Assembly: GCF_003286085.1 (NCBI RefSeq)
Contig: NW_020825331.1
Location: forward strand, 1,958,345 to 2,022,344
Direction: 5' to 3'
DNA: 64,000 bases
DNA from: Drosophila persimilis
Taxonomy: Eukaryota > Arthropoda > Insecta > Diptera > Drosophilidae
Positions 33,280 to 46,336 of this stretch are shown in pieces. Each line of letters begins with the position of its first letter. Within the stretch, counting starts at the first letter, position 1. A program made the translations under genes and the position numbers. Below the pieces are notes generated by a model. The model had not been told where the DNA came from, did no database searches, and saw only the letters and a list, made by a program, of their open reading frames with translations.

Positions 33280-34720
33280 TCGCCCAGCCGCTTGGAGACC
33301 TCCGAACAGACCACAGGCCGACAGCTGCAGCGAGTCCTGCACTACTCAATGGCACCCACACGGGCACTGCCCGGCCTGAGGCGGGCCGAGTGCGCCATCC
33401 ACGATGTCGACTGCGATGAGGTCTATCCGGGGATCTACATTGGCGATGCGTAAGTCTTGTAGTGCATTCTTCCTGTGATGTTCCACCAATAACTAGAGGC
33501 CTTTTGTTTATTCTTTGCACAGGGCGGCGGCCAAGAACAAGACGTATCTGAGAATGATGGGCATCACGCATGTCCTGAATGCCGCCGAGGGCTGTCGCTA
33601 TGGCCAGGTGGACACAGGACACAGCTACTACCGGGATATGCCCAGCATTAGGTGAGCTCTGATGCCTCTTCCACCCTATCCAACAAAAGGCAACAACATG
33701 AACAATGGAACCACGTTTTCCAATCCAAAATTTGTTCATATTTTGTTTGGTTTTTTTTTTTTTGTTTTGTTTTAATCGTTTTTGATTTGACTTTCTTCAC
33801 TTTCTTCACACATCTCAAAAATGTATTCTTTTCTTTCTTCTCCGCTCTCGAATATCAACCCTTCCGTCCATCCATGTATCTCCATTTGCCATCTCATTTT
33901 GATTTTGGCCTCATATCTTTGTTGTTGCTGTTTTGTGTTGTGTGGGGGGTGTATGTGTGGTGTGTGGTGTGTGTTGTGTGTACCACAGACGGAACCATAA
34001 GGACTGTGTTTTTAGGTACATGGGATTCCCGATGATCGATGCCCCCACGACAGACATCTCGCGTTACTTCTATGTGGCTTCCAAATTCATAGACAGCGCC
34101 ATCAGCAGCGGAGGTGAGTACGGATGATGGTCGAGATGGGAATGCAATGTACAGCAGCGCATCTCGGTTGGTCGGTGCTAGAAGAAGCCACTTTAAAGAA
34201 GATTAGGGTCTAAGAAAGTATAGAGATAACCATATGAAAAGGTAGCAGAATACATCCTCCATAGATCTTTGAACAAATTATGTTTAAAGAGCTTGCTTTT
34301 AATTTACAAAAGGCATTTGAATTGCTCTGGTATATTGGAATTAAAGAAAAACAGCTGCGAACAGCTGATCCGATCCGATCCGATCCGATTCGATCCGCGA
34401 AAACGAAAGCATAGATCTGTAAAGAGAACTGAAATAGTTGTGCATTTGCCATCCCACTCTACTTCTAAATATACATATATTTAATTAATGATTAATTAAT
34501 GTGTTTTTTGATAGGCAAAATCCTGGTACACTGCCTGGTTGGGATGTCCCGCTCGGCCACCTGTGTGCTGGCCTACCTGATGATCTGCCGCAAGATGTCG
34601 GCGGTGGATGCGATACGCACCGTTCGAATGCGTCGCGACATTCGGCCCAATGATGGCTTCCTGCAGCAGTTGGCCGACCTCGACATGGAGCTGAAGCGCA
34701 AGAATCTCTATCCCTATTAA
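33280..34720 (+). CDS. Dual-specificity phosphatase, DUSP3/VHR-like (main exons)
   Basis: Four exons, 33,280-33,449, 33,523-33,651, 34,016-34,113 and 34,515-34,720, are joined in phase by GT...AG introns. The protein is an atypical dual-specificity phosphatase. It has an N-terminal helix region, [21 protein letters not shown] and the general-acid loop in [10 protein letters not shown]. The catalytic signature [11 protein letters not shown] has the nucleophilic Cys and the phosphate-binding Arg intact. It ends shortly after the [15 protein letters not shown] helix, so there is no CH2 (MKP docking) domain. Such VHR-type enzymes dephosphorylate Tyr/Thr on MAP kinases and other substrates. An ATG at 33,202 also gives a continuous frame into the first exon, but its codons would run through an evident splice acceptor. 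A start at 33,349 would trim the N terminus. I believe this is CG7378. Confidence 0.87.
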
Positions 34721-36060
34721 TGGCATCAACAATAATGTGTATGACAAAAAGGAAAAGCAATCGCAACCAAAGAGTACGTAAAAAGAGGCAACAACAAACT
34801 CTGAAATCTGCTGTGGCTTTTGTTGCAGGGGTGTACGAGTGGGGGGTGGGGGATACGTTGTGGAGCTGGAACTCTTCCAAATCCAAAATCCAGCAAACTA
34901 ACAAAAAAAAAAAAATAAATGCAAATAAAAAACCGAAAAGAAAAGAAAAACTAATATTGAAAATGTTGAAAATCGTTGTTCTAAACAGAAAAAAAAAGAA
35001 ATTAATTTAAAAGGCCCAAAAAGCAAATGACTTATTAATGGTAACTTGGTCTTCTTCATACACACATATGTACTCATTGCCCCCGGACGAAAAAACATAT
35101 ATATACGATGTACGGGAATCAAGTTATCTCCATTCACAGACAGACACTTAGAGACCTAGATTGTTAGAGAGACACGATCGAAAAAAAAACAAAAAAACAA
35201 TACTCGTAAATTGGCGATAAAAAAAAATCGATATAAATATATACACTTCTATATGCGATATATGCATTGAACCTATATACCTTTTGCCTATACCCTAGAC
35301 ATACAGATTTATATACATGTATTCCTTACACCCATATATACATATATGTATATATTTATATATAAAACGTATCTTTTTGTATGGTTCGTCTTTGTTAGAG
35401 TTTCTTCGTTTGATCCCCATGTTATGTGCCCTTTCCCCAGAACAAAGCCGTACAGAACAGAACCCTCTGCCCACAAACAAACAAAAAAACACCCCCCACA
35501 TATGACACATAGATGTACTATGTTTAAGAAGAGCTGAAAAACTATAGATCAAGAAACAATGTATAGAATCGAAACCAGATACTGATATATAACTCGTGTA
35601 ATGGATATACAAACGCATGCGTTATATACACCTATACCATATATATACACTATATATACATATACACCAAGTGTGAAATAAAACCAAAAAAAAAACACAA
35701 AAAAAAACCACTCATATTTTCTAGTACATGTATAATGATGAGCAAAACCAAACGAGAATCAACTAAAAACTTAAAACTAATATCTAAGAAGTGATTAATA
35801 ATACAACAAACAAAAATACAAAAAACAAACAAAAGAAAAATAAAATACAACAAAAAAAACCAAAAATGTATTTTGGAATCTTTCGAAAAGGCTTAAGATT
35901 TGTATTCACTTGTCATTTTTTCTGTATCGATTTTTGAGGAGTATATAAGAGGGATCTCTGAATATCTTTATTGGTGCGTTAAGAGACCAATCAGAAAAAT
36001 AGTCTCCACAGATATATGAAAGATCTTGAGGCTAAACATTGCATAGGAATCTGAATGATC
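34721..36060. other. DUSP 3' UTR and A/T-rich flank
   Basis: Beginning after the stop at 34,720, the sequence is A-rich with candidate AATAAA signals at 34,914-34,919 and just beyond. It then turns to TATA/ATAC-rich DNA to about 35,870. No coding sequence is visible. Confidence 0.5.
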
Positions 36061-36064
36061 GTCA

Positions 36065-36830
36065 CGTTTTATACCCGATACTCAAAATGAGTATTGGGGT
36101 ATATTAGATTTGTGGTGAAAATGGATGTGTTTAACGTCCAGAAGGAATCGTTTCCGACCCCATAAAGTATATATATTCTTGATCAGCATCAATAGCCGAG
36201 TCGATTGAGCCCTGTCTGTCTGTCCGTCTGTCCGTCTCTCCGTCCGTACGTATGTCCGTCCCTATTAGCGCCTAGTGCTCAAAGACTATAAGAGGTAGAG
36301 CAACGACGTCTTATATCCGGACTTCTGTGTTATGTCACTGGCAAAAGTATATTTCAAAACTTTGCCTCGCCCACTTGCGCCCCCACAAAGGGCGAAAATC
36401 TGTGGCATCCACAATTTCGACGATACGAGAAAACTAACTATATGTTCTAGAGTGCAAAATGTGAACCAGATCGTATAATTATTATAGCCAGATATATAAA
36501 GAAAACAATTTCATTCTTTCTCGCTCTGTCTCTCTCTAACACACAGGTTTCATGGTCGGTTTTGCCAATTGCGAAATATGAGTTCAAGGATCTCAGAACC
36601 CATAAGAGCTAGAGCAACCAAATTTGGTATCCACACTACAGTGATATCGGACCTTGACCGTTTTGTGTCAAAATTTCGCCCCACCCCCTTCCGCCCCCAC
36701 AAAGGACGAAAATCTGTTGCGTCCACAATATTGCAAATTCGAGAAAACTAAAAACGCACAATCAGATATAATGACCATATTTATCCGGTTGCGGAATCTG
36801 GATCAGATCGGATAATTTCTAAAAGCATTC
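36065..36830. mobile_element. DINE-1/INE-1 (Helentron-derived) non-autonomous element, two related modules
   Basis: The first module carries the hallmark phrases of Drosophila INE-1/DINE-1 elements: a TATACCCGATACTC start, CCCATAAAGTATATATATTC, a run of GTCTGTCCGTCTG units, and GCCCACTTGCGCCCCCAC. A second module from about 36,541 repeats the middle portion (AGAGCTAGAGCAACCAAATTTGG, CCCCACAAAGGACGAAAATCTGT). The element therefore looks like two tandem or nested copies. No protein is encoded; the ORF at 36,569-36,751 is incidental. Copies with this wording are, as I recall, common in obscura-group genomes. Confidence 0.75.
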
Positions 36831-38596
36831 CAACAAGGTATCTTGCACTCATAATATATTCCAAAATTGATCTAGGGGACTAGGGGCCTTGAAATGGAAC
36901 ACGGAAATTCTTAGGACACCTACATCTTTCGATCTCCTATGATCTATCATAGTACAAGTATTGAAATTACGAAAATCTAAAGATATATGGTATATATTAA
37001 GCCCATTCCATTAGCGGAAGATACATCTCAGCGTGTTGCAATGTGAGAAAATATTGAATTTGATTTGCCTTCCCATTTCCCACCTCTGGAAGCAACTCTT
37101 TGGAGATTGTAGAGATTGTATGTGTGTGTGTGGGGGGGACGATCATTTATTCCGCCTGCTAACTGCCTGGAAACACCTGCAGCGGCATTTATAGAGAGTC
37201 CCGCTGCCCCCTGTTCGGTTATCTAGTGCTCTGCTCTGCCCTTCTCTGCTCCAGAACCACTCCAGGAGTGGTAATTGTAATTAAAACAGATGATAAACCT
37301 ACCTGCCGGCTACCTGCAGATGGACAGAGCGCCCTGCTAACCGCATAGTTGACCCTAATTCGGAACTATCAATAACTGGACTGAACAGAACTCTAAACAG
37401 AGCTCAAGATGCCACCACAAGATGCTACGAAAAAGATTCTGATCGTTGGTGTGGTGTGGTGTGGTGTGGTGGCGCACACAGTCAAAACAATAAAATTAAT
37501 GTCTCCGCTCTTGGGGTTCACGCGCGGGTTCAGCGAGGGATCAGCGGGTGCCACTTAAGTGATCCCGAAATGGAATTCCATCTCAGGCAACAACAAACCC
37601 TAAACAGGTAGCAGTTGTAAAAAGTCGTTGGAACAACAAATGGAAACAAACGCCACACGACGACGACCACGACGATTTTTAAAGTATAAACACTATGGCC
37701 TGCCATTTGAGATCCCACAATCCGTGTGGGACTTGCCATATAAGAGAGTGCATAAATGATATTATGATACTTAAAAGTTAAAGAAAAAATCAAATCAGGA
37801 AAAAAAGGCCATGCAATTGGAACATTTTCTCTTGGATTCATAGAATCGAAATTCTAAACATACATATATTAATATTGCCATAAAAAAGATTTGATTTAAG
37901 TATTTTTTTATATATATTTCATATTTAAATATAATACGTTTTTTAAATTAATTCACGTTTTTAATGAGGTTATTATGCTAATCCCCCCTGCCCTGCCCCT
38001 AACAATTCTAGGTGAAAAAAGTGGAACTGTATTTCTTGATCTAAAATTAAATTGTCTTAAAAAAATCATTTTCCAAATGCAAAAGGAAGAAAACATTTAA
38101 TTTTGTAAAAAAAATTTAATTTTTCCGTTTAATTTTTATTTGAATATTTAAATTATTTCATAATATTATTTAATATAACCATACTATATAAAAAACATAT
38201 ATAGCCTCAAATTTAAGATAGTATAATATATATTCCATTCCATTCAGCTTAAATATAGGATTTTTTAATGCTTTAATGCTTAAATCGAAACCTAACTAAG
38301 TCATATAATAAATGGAAATATTGTAGTTTTTCTAAGGGTTTTATAGGGTAGCCATAGACCCTGAGAGGTATTAGATCAGATACTAGAACAAAGCAACAAT
38401 AAACAAAGGGGTAAATCTGCAAAAATATATCAAATAAAATAGATGTGTACCTACCTATACTACCTATACTTTGAATAGTGCATACCATATTCGACTCGAC
38501 CTGCACTGTGTGTGTCTCTCATCCTCTCTTTCTGTTCTTCTCTGGTCAAATGGCAAAAGGCGTTGTCCAGCAGCGTTATAGAGGTTACCTAAGAGT

Positions 38597-38629
<33 letters not shown>
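38597..38629. repeat. G homopolymer, 33 bases
   Basis: Uninterrupted run of 33 G on the + strand, the longest homopolymer in the window. It could form quadruplex or triplex DNA; the length may be unreliable. Confidence 0.85.
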
Positions 38630-39922
38630 CTTTAAATATGGTTAAACTAGTTTTTGGTGTTCCCAGGCCCATATACCCATACCCATACCCCCCGACATAA
38701 GCCGCTAAAAATCATTTTTCAAAAACACACAAGCATTCTGTTTGCCCTGGCAGGGATCTTCCTTTTGTGACACATGTTCAAGGGTGGGGTGGGGGTAGAG
38801 GGATAGGGATAGGGACGGGGGGTATGGGGGCATGGGTAAATAGATGAGGACTCTATGCACACGAAACAATTATTATTATTAATAAGTTAGTTTTACTCCA
38901 CGTGCTACCTACCCTCTCTGTCTCCCTCTCGCTGCCCTGTGGATGGATCCCCGGATGGAATTGCGTTACAAGATTAAGCTTGAAAAATGTTATGAATGTT
39001 TCCTGTGTTACAATTAATCTTCATCTGGCGCTAGCTACATGTTTGGGGCGGGGGGGGATGGCAGCGGTAGAGGCTAAGCGTTACGAGTGGTGCGGGGGGG
39101 TGGTCGGGGCGTGGCTCGTCAGGGATACCATGCAAAAGAGTTAAATAATTATAAGCACACAGCACACACTACTACTCCACATGAGCGGCAAACGCAACCC
39201 TTTGTGGCCCTGGCCCACTCCTCCATGCCACTTTGAGTTGTATCGTCCTTAAGCTCTACAAATAGTGGATGGCACAGCAGCTGGGTCCGGGGTGTCCTAA
39301 TAGATGGTTTTGGGCGTCGCACTGTTTGTGCACCTGCAAATGTTTGGAGAGGTTTGATGCAACGCAAAATTGAAGGACAACAGCGACATGTGTGTGTGGA
39401 AATCATAGGAAAGTTCTAAAAGAAAAGAAGAAGCTTGGGACTGCCACTGCTCATGGATGCTTTTCGTGGAGCCAGACGCTCCTCCAGGGCCCAGTGACTG
39501 CAGAAAGGATCCACGCATTCATTGGAATGACAACGTCCACCTCCTTTCTTCCAGCGAGCCAGGAGATTTTGAGCAGTGCTAACTGATTGATTTTTAATTA
39601 TTCCAAAATTATTGCCATAATTTGTGATATTCCTATTAACACTATTTGGATAGTCCTTCGTTGAAGCACAATATATTTTATGCATTATATGCGCACAAAG
39701 ATCCTTCCTGGGGGTAAAACTTGTTTCTTTCTAAGACATTCTTAGAGTTAAAGAGTAATCTAATTGGGAAAAATATGGGATATAGAATGTAAGACAACAG
39801 AATGTAAGAAAAGAAAGAAGTAAAGGGAAGGATTGTTGCTGCTGTGTTCAGTAATTGATATACGTATTCTATAGATGAGGCGCCTTAATGTCTATTTTAT
39901 GTACTTTAATAGACGGATTATC

Positions 39923-39994
39923 AGCTGATCGTGAAGTTGGCCGCGGTTGATCGAAGTTGGCCGCGGTTGATCGTGAAGTTGGCTGCGGCTGATC
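39923..39994. repeat. Minisatellite, three 20-22-bp units
   Basis: Three tandem units of the form CG(TG)AAGTTGGCCGCGGTTGAT, the last with two substitutions. They lie in A/T-rich DNA and are GC-rich by contrast. Confidence 0.85.
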
Positions 39995-40465
39995 CCAAAA
40001 CAAAAGCAGTGTTGCACAGCTTTTTAAGCTTGATATTTTCAGTATTGAGAAGCATTTCAACTGGGATGCCTACTCATCTATCTGAAAGACAATACCATTT
40101 CCATTCCATTTGAATTGTTTGCATAATTATTGAATTGAAGTGAAAAGTTACACAAATTAGAAATTTCAATACACTTTTACGAGTTTATTGTTTAGTTTAT
40201 TGTTTCATAGATGTGTTTTTTGGGTTTTAAGCCAACAAATTATTAATGAGCATTGGGGCTTGCTTTGGGAGCAGTGAGGAAAAAGGGCACAAGTTGAGCA
40301 AATATTAAATGAAATGCATTTTGAGAGTGTAACAATAATTGTTCATTCAAATTGGGGGCAGAGTTCAGTGATGGAGGAGGATATTTTGTGGTTGCTCGAC
40401 GAAGTGAAAAACAATAAATAATGCAGCCAATTAAAACTTTGGCTGTTTGGCTTCAAATGCAACAC

Positions 40466-40526
40466 CAGTCAGCCAGCCAGCCAGTCAGTCAGCCAGCCAG
40501 CCAGCCAACCAGCCAGCCAGTGGCAG
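40466..40526. repeat. (CAGC/CAGT)n microsatellite
   Basis: About 60 bp of mixed CAGC and CAGT tetranucleotide units. Translations of it are Ser/Gln/Pro repeats and are not coding evidence. Confidence 0.85.
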
Positions 40527-42956
40527 CCATGGACGTGGCAGGGGCACAAACAACAAATGCAACACCAATAACATCAAAAACAATGAAACAACAACACCAT
40601 TCGCACTCACACCGCCGCCTCGCAACTAATTGACAAACAAGAGCAAATTGATTGCAATAAAGCACATGGCATATTGGGTCACCGTCAGCCCATTCTCATT
40701 CCCATTCCCATTCCGATTCCCATTCCGATTCCCTTTCCATATTCTGCGCCCTCTGTGCAGATCCATGCCATACATTTATATGCAGAGATATGCCGTCTAT
40801 CTGGCCAATGCCATGTGTGATGGACTGACAACAATCAATTGAATCAGAAAGAGCAGGCAAGGCACTCGTGTCTGTTGGGCACCAGTGTGAATACCAGAAT
40901 ACGCTTCATCGAAGAGGAAGCACAGCCACACTGGGAGAGAGAGAAAGGGAGAGAGAGAGTCATGACTGGCTAAGGGCCAGTGGTAGATATTATTATTATT
41001 CCGAGCAGAACGATACATAATACATACCTTCTTTTTATTATTATTATCTATCTGTATAGAGCGGATGTCCCTTTGCGGATATCATTTGAAATATTCCTTC
41101 TATTATCTGAAGTTTCCTCGAGAGGCATTCATTTTCTCAGCGAAATTACACGAGTATATGCATATGTAGAACCAAAAGGGTCAAAATAATACCTATTTAA
41201 TGGTATTTCTTAATTGAATTTAATAGCTCTTCTTTGAACATTAAAGGTACATGAAAATACTATGACTTCCCAGGGTATAAATCATATGGGAACCAGCAGA
41301 AACCACTACAAGATCATCAAAGGCCACCAAAAATATGGCTAGTCCCTCCGATCTTTGAGTTTATGAATTTCGTCTCGGGAAAATGATAATACCCTCAAGG
41401 CCAAGAAGGGTATAGCAACTGGCAGTCCAGCCTCATGGCTGCTCGAAAATTATTATTATAAACTTCTTCACTTTTAATGGAATTGTTATCAAAACACATT
41501 AAAAACGACAGACGGTGGAGAATGAGTGAGTGAGTGAGTGAGTGTGAAGGGGGATGGGCATGGGGCATGGGGCATGGGGCATGGACAAGAAGACGAAACA
41601 CACGCAACGCATTGCATCGCATCGCATCGCAGGGAGAGAGAGAGAGAAAAGAACCAATCAAATGCACTTTGTCAATGCCAATTCACACAATAAATCTACA
41701 GAAAGATAGCACCGTGCCGGACAAGGCGGCAAGGAAGAGGCAGGGGCATTGGAGGGGTGAGGTGGTGGGGGGTGGGGGGTGGTGGGGCCAGGCAACAAAA
41801 GAGCGAAACATGAGAAGCTCACCAAATATTGAGGTTAACTTAAGCGCCACAAAGCGACGCTTTAGATACACTGGACAACAATAAAATGAAAGTATATTTT
41901 ACAAAGAAAAGAAGTCTGGCATCTCTGAAGGCATTTATGATACTGGGAAAAGATGTCTGGCAACTCTGGCTACTCTGGTGGCTCCTCTGTGTCATTCTGC
42001 GCGTAAACGTGACTGGTCAAAGATCCGAATGACATATGTCATAAGAGGATTTACCAACAATTGATCGAATACAATATTAGAACCATAAAATATCTTACAC
42101 AAGGGTGACTATAAATGAGGGTCACGCGTCATGCAGCAGCACCGCTCGGTCGGAACACTTCTTGGCGAATTTTCGATCGATACGAGTATCCTTTGCACTT
42201 CGATGATACTCTCAATCCATGCCAGGATATAGGGTATGCGAAAAAGGGAAGCGAATGTAAGCCCAAATATGGCTTATGGCTTATGGCTTATGGCTCCAGC
42301 TCCAGCTCCAGCTCCAGAGAGGCAAGGGCCAAACAACAGAATGTTGAAAAGAGTTTTGAATTTCATTCCAAAGTTTAAGCTTTAAGCTGATCATGTTTTG
42401 GCCTGCTCTTCTTGGTGGGCAAGGAGGCCCCACAAAACAAAGAGCCTTTCAAAAAAGACGGAGCCTAAACAATCATCAGGCATTGACCTCACTTCTGATG
42501 GCCACGTGCCCCCAAGGCTACAAAAAAGGGCAGCCACATGGCATCGGGATTTCCAATTGGATCTGTGGAGCCTTCTACCTGTGGAGCTGCCACGCCCTCG
42601 CGGGTTCAGTGGAAGATCAGCCGTGCTGACACTCAAAGGACAGCTGCTGCCCCATTATGGGGACGGCGACTGCGCCGGCGCGGCCTGACACTTTGTTGAT
42701 TTCTGCACTGACATTTTTTTTGTGTGGATTTCTGCATTTCTCATTAATTTGTTTGTTGTCTAACAAAATGAAACAAAAGGTAAAAAAAAAAAAAACTAAA
42801 ACTTGGACACGCTTCGACGCCTTTTGCGCCTGCGCGTGCGAAATGTTAGAGGAACATAAAGAATTGTCTTTAAATTAATGTTGAAAATTAAAAACTTCAC
42901 ACGCACCTATCTCGACCATGAAAAACATGTGCGAAAGAGGAGAAGAAACACAGTGG

Positions 42957-42980
42957 GAGAGAGAGAGAGAGAGAGAGAGG
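42957..42980. repeat. (GA)n microsatellite
   Basis: Perfect GA run of about 24 bp. Confidence 0.9.
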
Positions 42981-44129
42981 GTGATATAGAGGTATACTAG
43001 ATGGACCCACGCCAGAGACCTTCGTCGTCGTCTGGCAAGTCACCAAAGTTTGATTGACGACAGTAGTCAACGGGAGTCTGATAAGAGTCAGAGGCTCTGG
43101 GTGAAGAGTGTGCAGAGGGGTGAATGGAAAATGAAAGAAGAACGTACAATAAAGAGAGGAAGAGATGGATATCTGCACAGAAAGCAGATACACACTGACC
43201 GATGTATACTCTTTTGGGGATAAGAACTGGGAATGCAACAAAGAATTAGAAAGAAGGAAAAATACATAGACTGCATATAAGAAAAGAGAGAGAAAAGCAA
43301 AGACATAGGGAAATCAGAGACGAGAATTCGTGGTTCCACTCAAATAACAATAGATAACGAAAGGGTAAAAGGAAAGCCAGTCGCTTATGGGAACAGTTGT
43401 ACAGAGAATCGAAGTCCTTTCTAACAGAAAAAGAGCCAACAAAAGAGAAATTAAAGTGGAAAAGGAGAACCCACAGATAGAAGATGGACGTGGCAGCAAA
43501 GGAAAAGAGGAGGAATAGATGTGGAGAAAATGTATAAAGAAACATTACAAAAAAAAAGAAAGTCGTTCGCTTATGGGATATTTCTACAGCTAAAATAAGT
43601 TCCTATAGCTAAAAATAGAAGAGAGCCGTTTGTTTATTGGAAATTCGTACAAATTCGTACTATCTTTGGCTGCATGGATAATTATACCCTTATGTTCCAC
43701 AAAGGTCTGGCCATAGCAGAGCTACCTCGTAAGCGTAATGCAATGCTTTGGGCCTTTACGAGGTGGGTAGACCTTCCAGGCAAATGCCTTCTTACGCTCT
43801 TACCAATTAAGCAAATCGACGCCAAGTGCGTGTTCCGCGTTCACATCCGTCGTTCACAGTCCGCGGCAGAGAGAGAGAGAGAGAGCGGGAGAGCGGGAGG
43901 TGTGCGTGGGTGGGGGGCACAGGTAGGTGTAGGGGTGTCATGCGTCAGCGGGCAATACGCACAGGCGGTGGGGGGTCGGGAGGGTCGGGGGTGTAGCAAG
44001 AGAAATGGGCGAGGAAACAATGAGAATGCGTGGCTGATGAATTACTTGCGATGTGGAGTGTGAAGCCAGGGGATGGGGGAAGAAAAGGTGGAGGAGGAGG
44101 GGGTAACGGTTAGAGCCTGGTCAAGTGCT

Positions 44130-44132
<3 letters not shown>

Positions 44133-44172
<40 letters not shown>
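44133..44172. repeat. (CT)n microsatellite
   Basis: Perfect CT run of about 40 bp. Confidence 0.9.
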
Positions 44173-44175
<3 letters not shown>

Positions 44176-44710
44176 CAGCTCTATTTCTAGCCAAAAGAGT
44201 GACGAATCATCAAGCTGCCCCTGAAAATGCATCGCGGTGCAACAACACATAGATAAAATTAGAGAACCGAAGGGGAGTGATAAAGCATTGAGGAGGAAGG
44301 TGGAAGGAGGTGGTGCCGGAAAAGGGGATGAAGTGGAGAGCGGGGGGCTGGGGGTAGAGGGTACTACAAATGGTGATCAATCTTGAGAGCTTTGACTGGG
44401 TTTCTACACTGGAAAAAAAGAAAGGAAGAAACAAACATTTCTCTTATTGTTAGGAAATTTATAAGAAAAATTGTTGATAAAATTGCTATGAAAATTCATT
44501 TTAAAGTGGTTTTCTTTGTAGAAAAACATTATCTGCAGTGTACGAAGCCCATGGAATTACTCCAGAATTATGTAGGGACACTCGCCATATTTGTACAGCA
44601 AAAAAAAACTTGGAAAAACGACAGCCAGCAGATCGGAACATTATTAAAGCCAGAAGAAACAAATGAAAATTTCCTTCTCTTCCAGATGCAGTGTGCGCCC
44701 TCTGGCTGAG

Positions 44711-44740
44711 GGGTATAAATATAGAGCCGCGGCTCTAGCA
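44711..44740 (+). promoter_or_regulatory. TATA-like box beside a 12-bp palindrome
   Basis: TATAAATA at 44,714-44,721, preceded by GGG as in strong fly TATA boxes, is followed by the perfect palindrome GAGCCGCGGCTC at 44,724-44,735. A purine/A-rich sequence follows downstream. No coding region can be attached to it, so a promoter function is speculative. Confidence 0.25.
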
Positions 44741-46300
44741 GCTGATGATTAGGGACTGATTAAGATTAATATTAATTTTCCCAAGGCTGTACAAAAAAAA
44801 AAAGAAAACAACAACAAAGTCCAAACAGTTTTCTCTGAGTGCATTTACTCTCTGAGCGCACCACACAGATATTTATACAATTTCTTTGTGGGTGATTCCA
44901 TTTTGGCCAAAGTTCAGAGCATATTTCACATGTCCCGGGTAACGCTTAATAATTTGACAGCTCCTTTGACAGATGAGCCGACCCAAAAAAAAAAAAGGAT
45001 CAGATGTTGGCGGATAAAGAGAGCGAGCGCAACGAGAACGAGAGCACGCTGGTCTGCCTGCCGCGCTCTCAATAATAAATTAGCTAAGAAAAAATAAAAA
45101 TAAAAAACCAAGGAGCAAAAAACCCTTCAACCCGAAACAAAAATGTAAACTGTAAATGGAACAAGAAACCCAACGAGCGACAAATGCAATTTCGGGAACG
45201 CATTTCAGTGGACACGGGACAGCGCTGGCAGTGGAGTCGAGTTGGAGTTCCAGTTGGAGTTTCGCAGTTTTCGGAGTCTGGGCCTTAATAGCCATTAGCT
45301 GGGCAATTTTCTCAGCCAGACAGGGGGACAGACAGGGGGACAGGGGGACAGACGGGGCCATGCACATGTATGAAAAATTGGCAGAAACGCATAAAAAAAA
45401 GGCAAGCCAGAATGAGGCAGGGCGTGCTCGACCCAATGGCTTATAGGAGCGCAAGGCTCTTGGTTTTCTTAGAGAGGTACATCTGGTAATTATTTCATAA
45501 TAATCTCCATAGTCCCTTATCTCTACACTCCAGAAATACATATATGATTTATGTGTAAAATAAAAAGACTACATCTTACCTCCAATATGATTGTAATTAT
45601 TGTCCAACTGATTTCCAAAAACTGCTCAAAAACTTTCTGTCTATTGCGATCGATACCATTCGTTTAGATAATTACATTTTCTATTAATGATGGTTAGTCT
45701 ATCAAATGTTTAGTGATTCTTTTTAGCTTTTATCGTAAGGGCTTGTATAACATTAATTCATAGTTTTTTTATGGGCTTATTATACTAAACAATAGTTACT
45801 TTTTCTCCACCTATAAGATGTCCTCTGTTGAAATTTCTTGCATCTCAAAAAATGTATTTCATGCGTGTGAAGCACCTCAAACCCCTAATGGGATATGCTT
45901 CTGATATCCGGCTTTATGTCCCATTTGCACAAAGCTTCCCCACATCGCATACACCCCGCTGCTGCTCTCCCTGTCGGCTTCGGTACAGGGTATACGTTGA
46001 ACAGTTGGAGCCAACCAGATATATCCTCGACGACCAGCTGCAATCTATCAACCGACAAAACGCCTGCAGACAGAAACAGAAGGAAGCCGCACACACACAA
46101 TAAAAAATAAATAAAAAAAAAAACCAAATAAATATCAAAAACAAACAATAAATAAGTTAAAAAAAAAAAAAACCTTCCAGAAAACGTGCCGTAAAAATGT
46201 GTGGCCAAACGAAAACTGAGCGGAAAAAAACACAGAATTTACGTAAATATTAATTCACAAAATATTTGGGCCATAACAATTTGTATTCTGTGTGTACATA

Positions 46301-46303
<3 letters not shown>

Positions 46304-46332
<29 letters not shown>
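46304..46332. repeat. (TG)n microsatellite
   Basis: About 29 bp of TG repeat. Confidence 0.9.

Positions 46333-46336
<4 letters not shown>

Noticed and set aside
43674..44063. 129-aa plus-strand frame
   Set aside because: Second half is (GA)n and G-rich repeat translation; first half matches no family I know.
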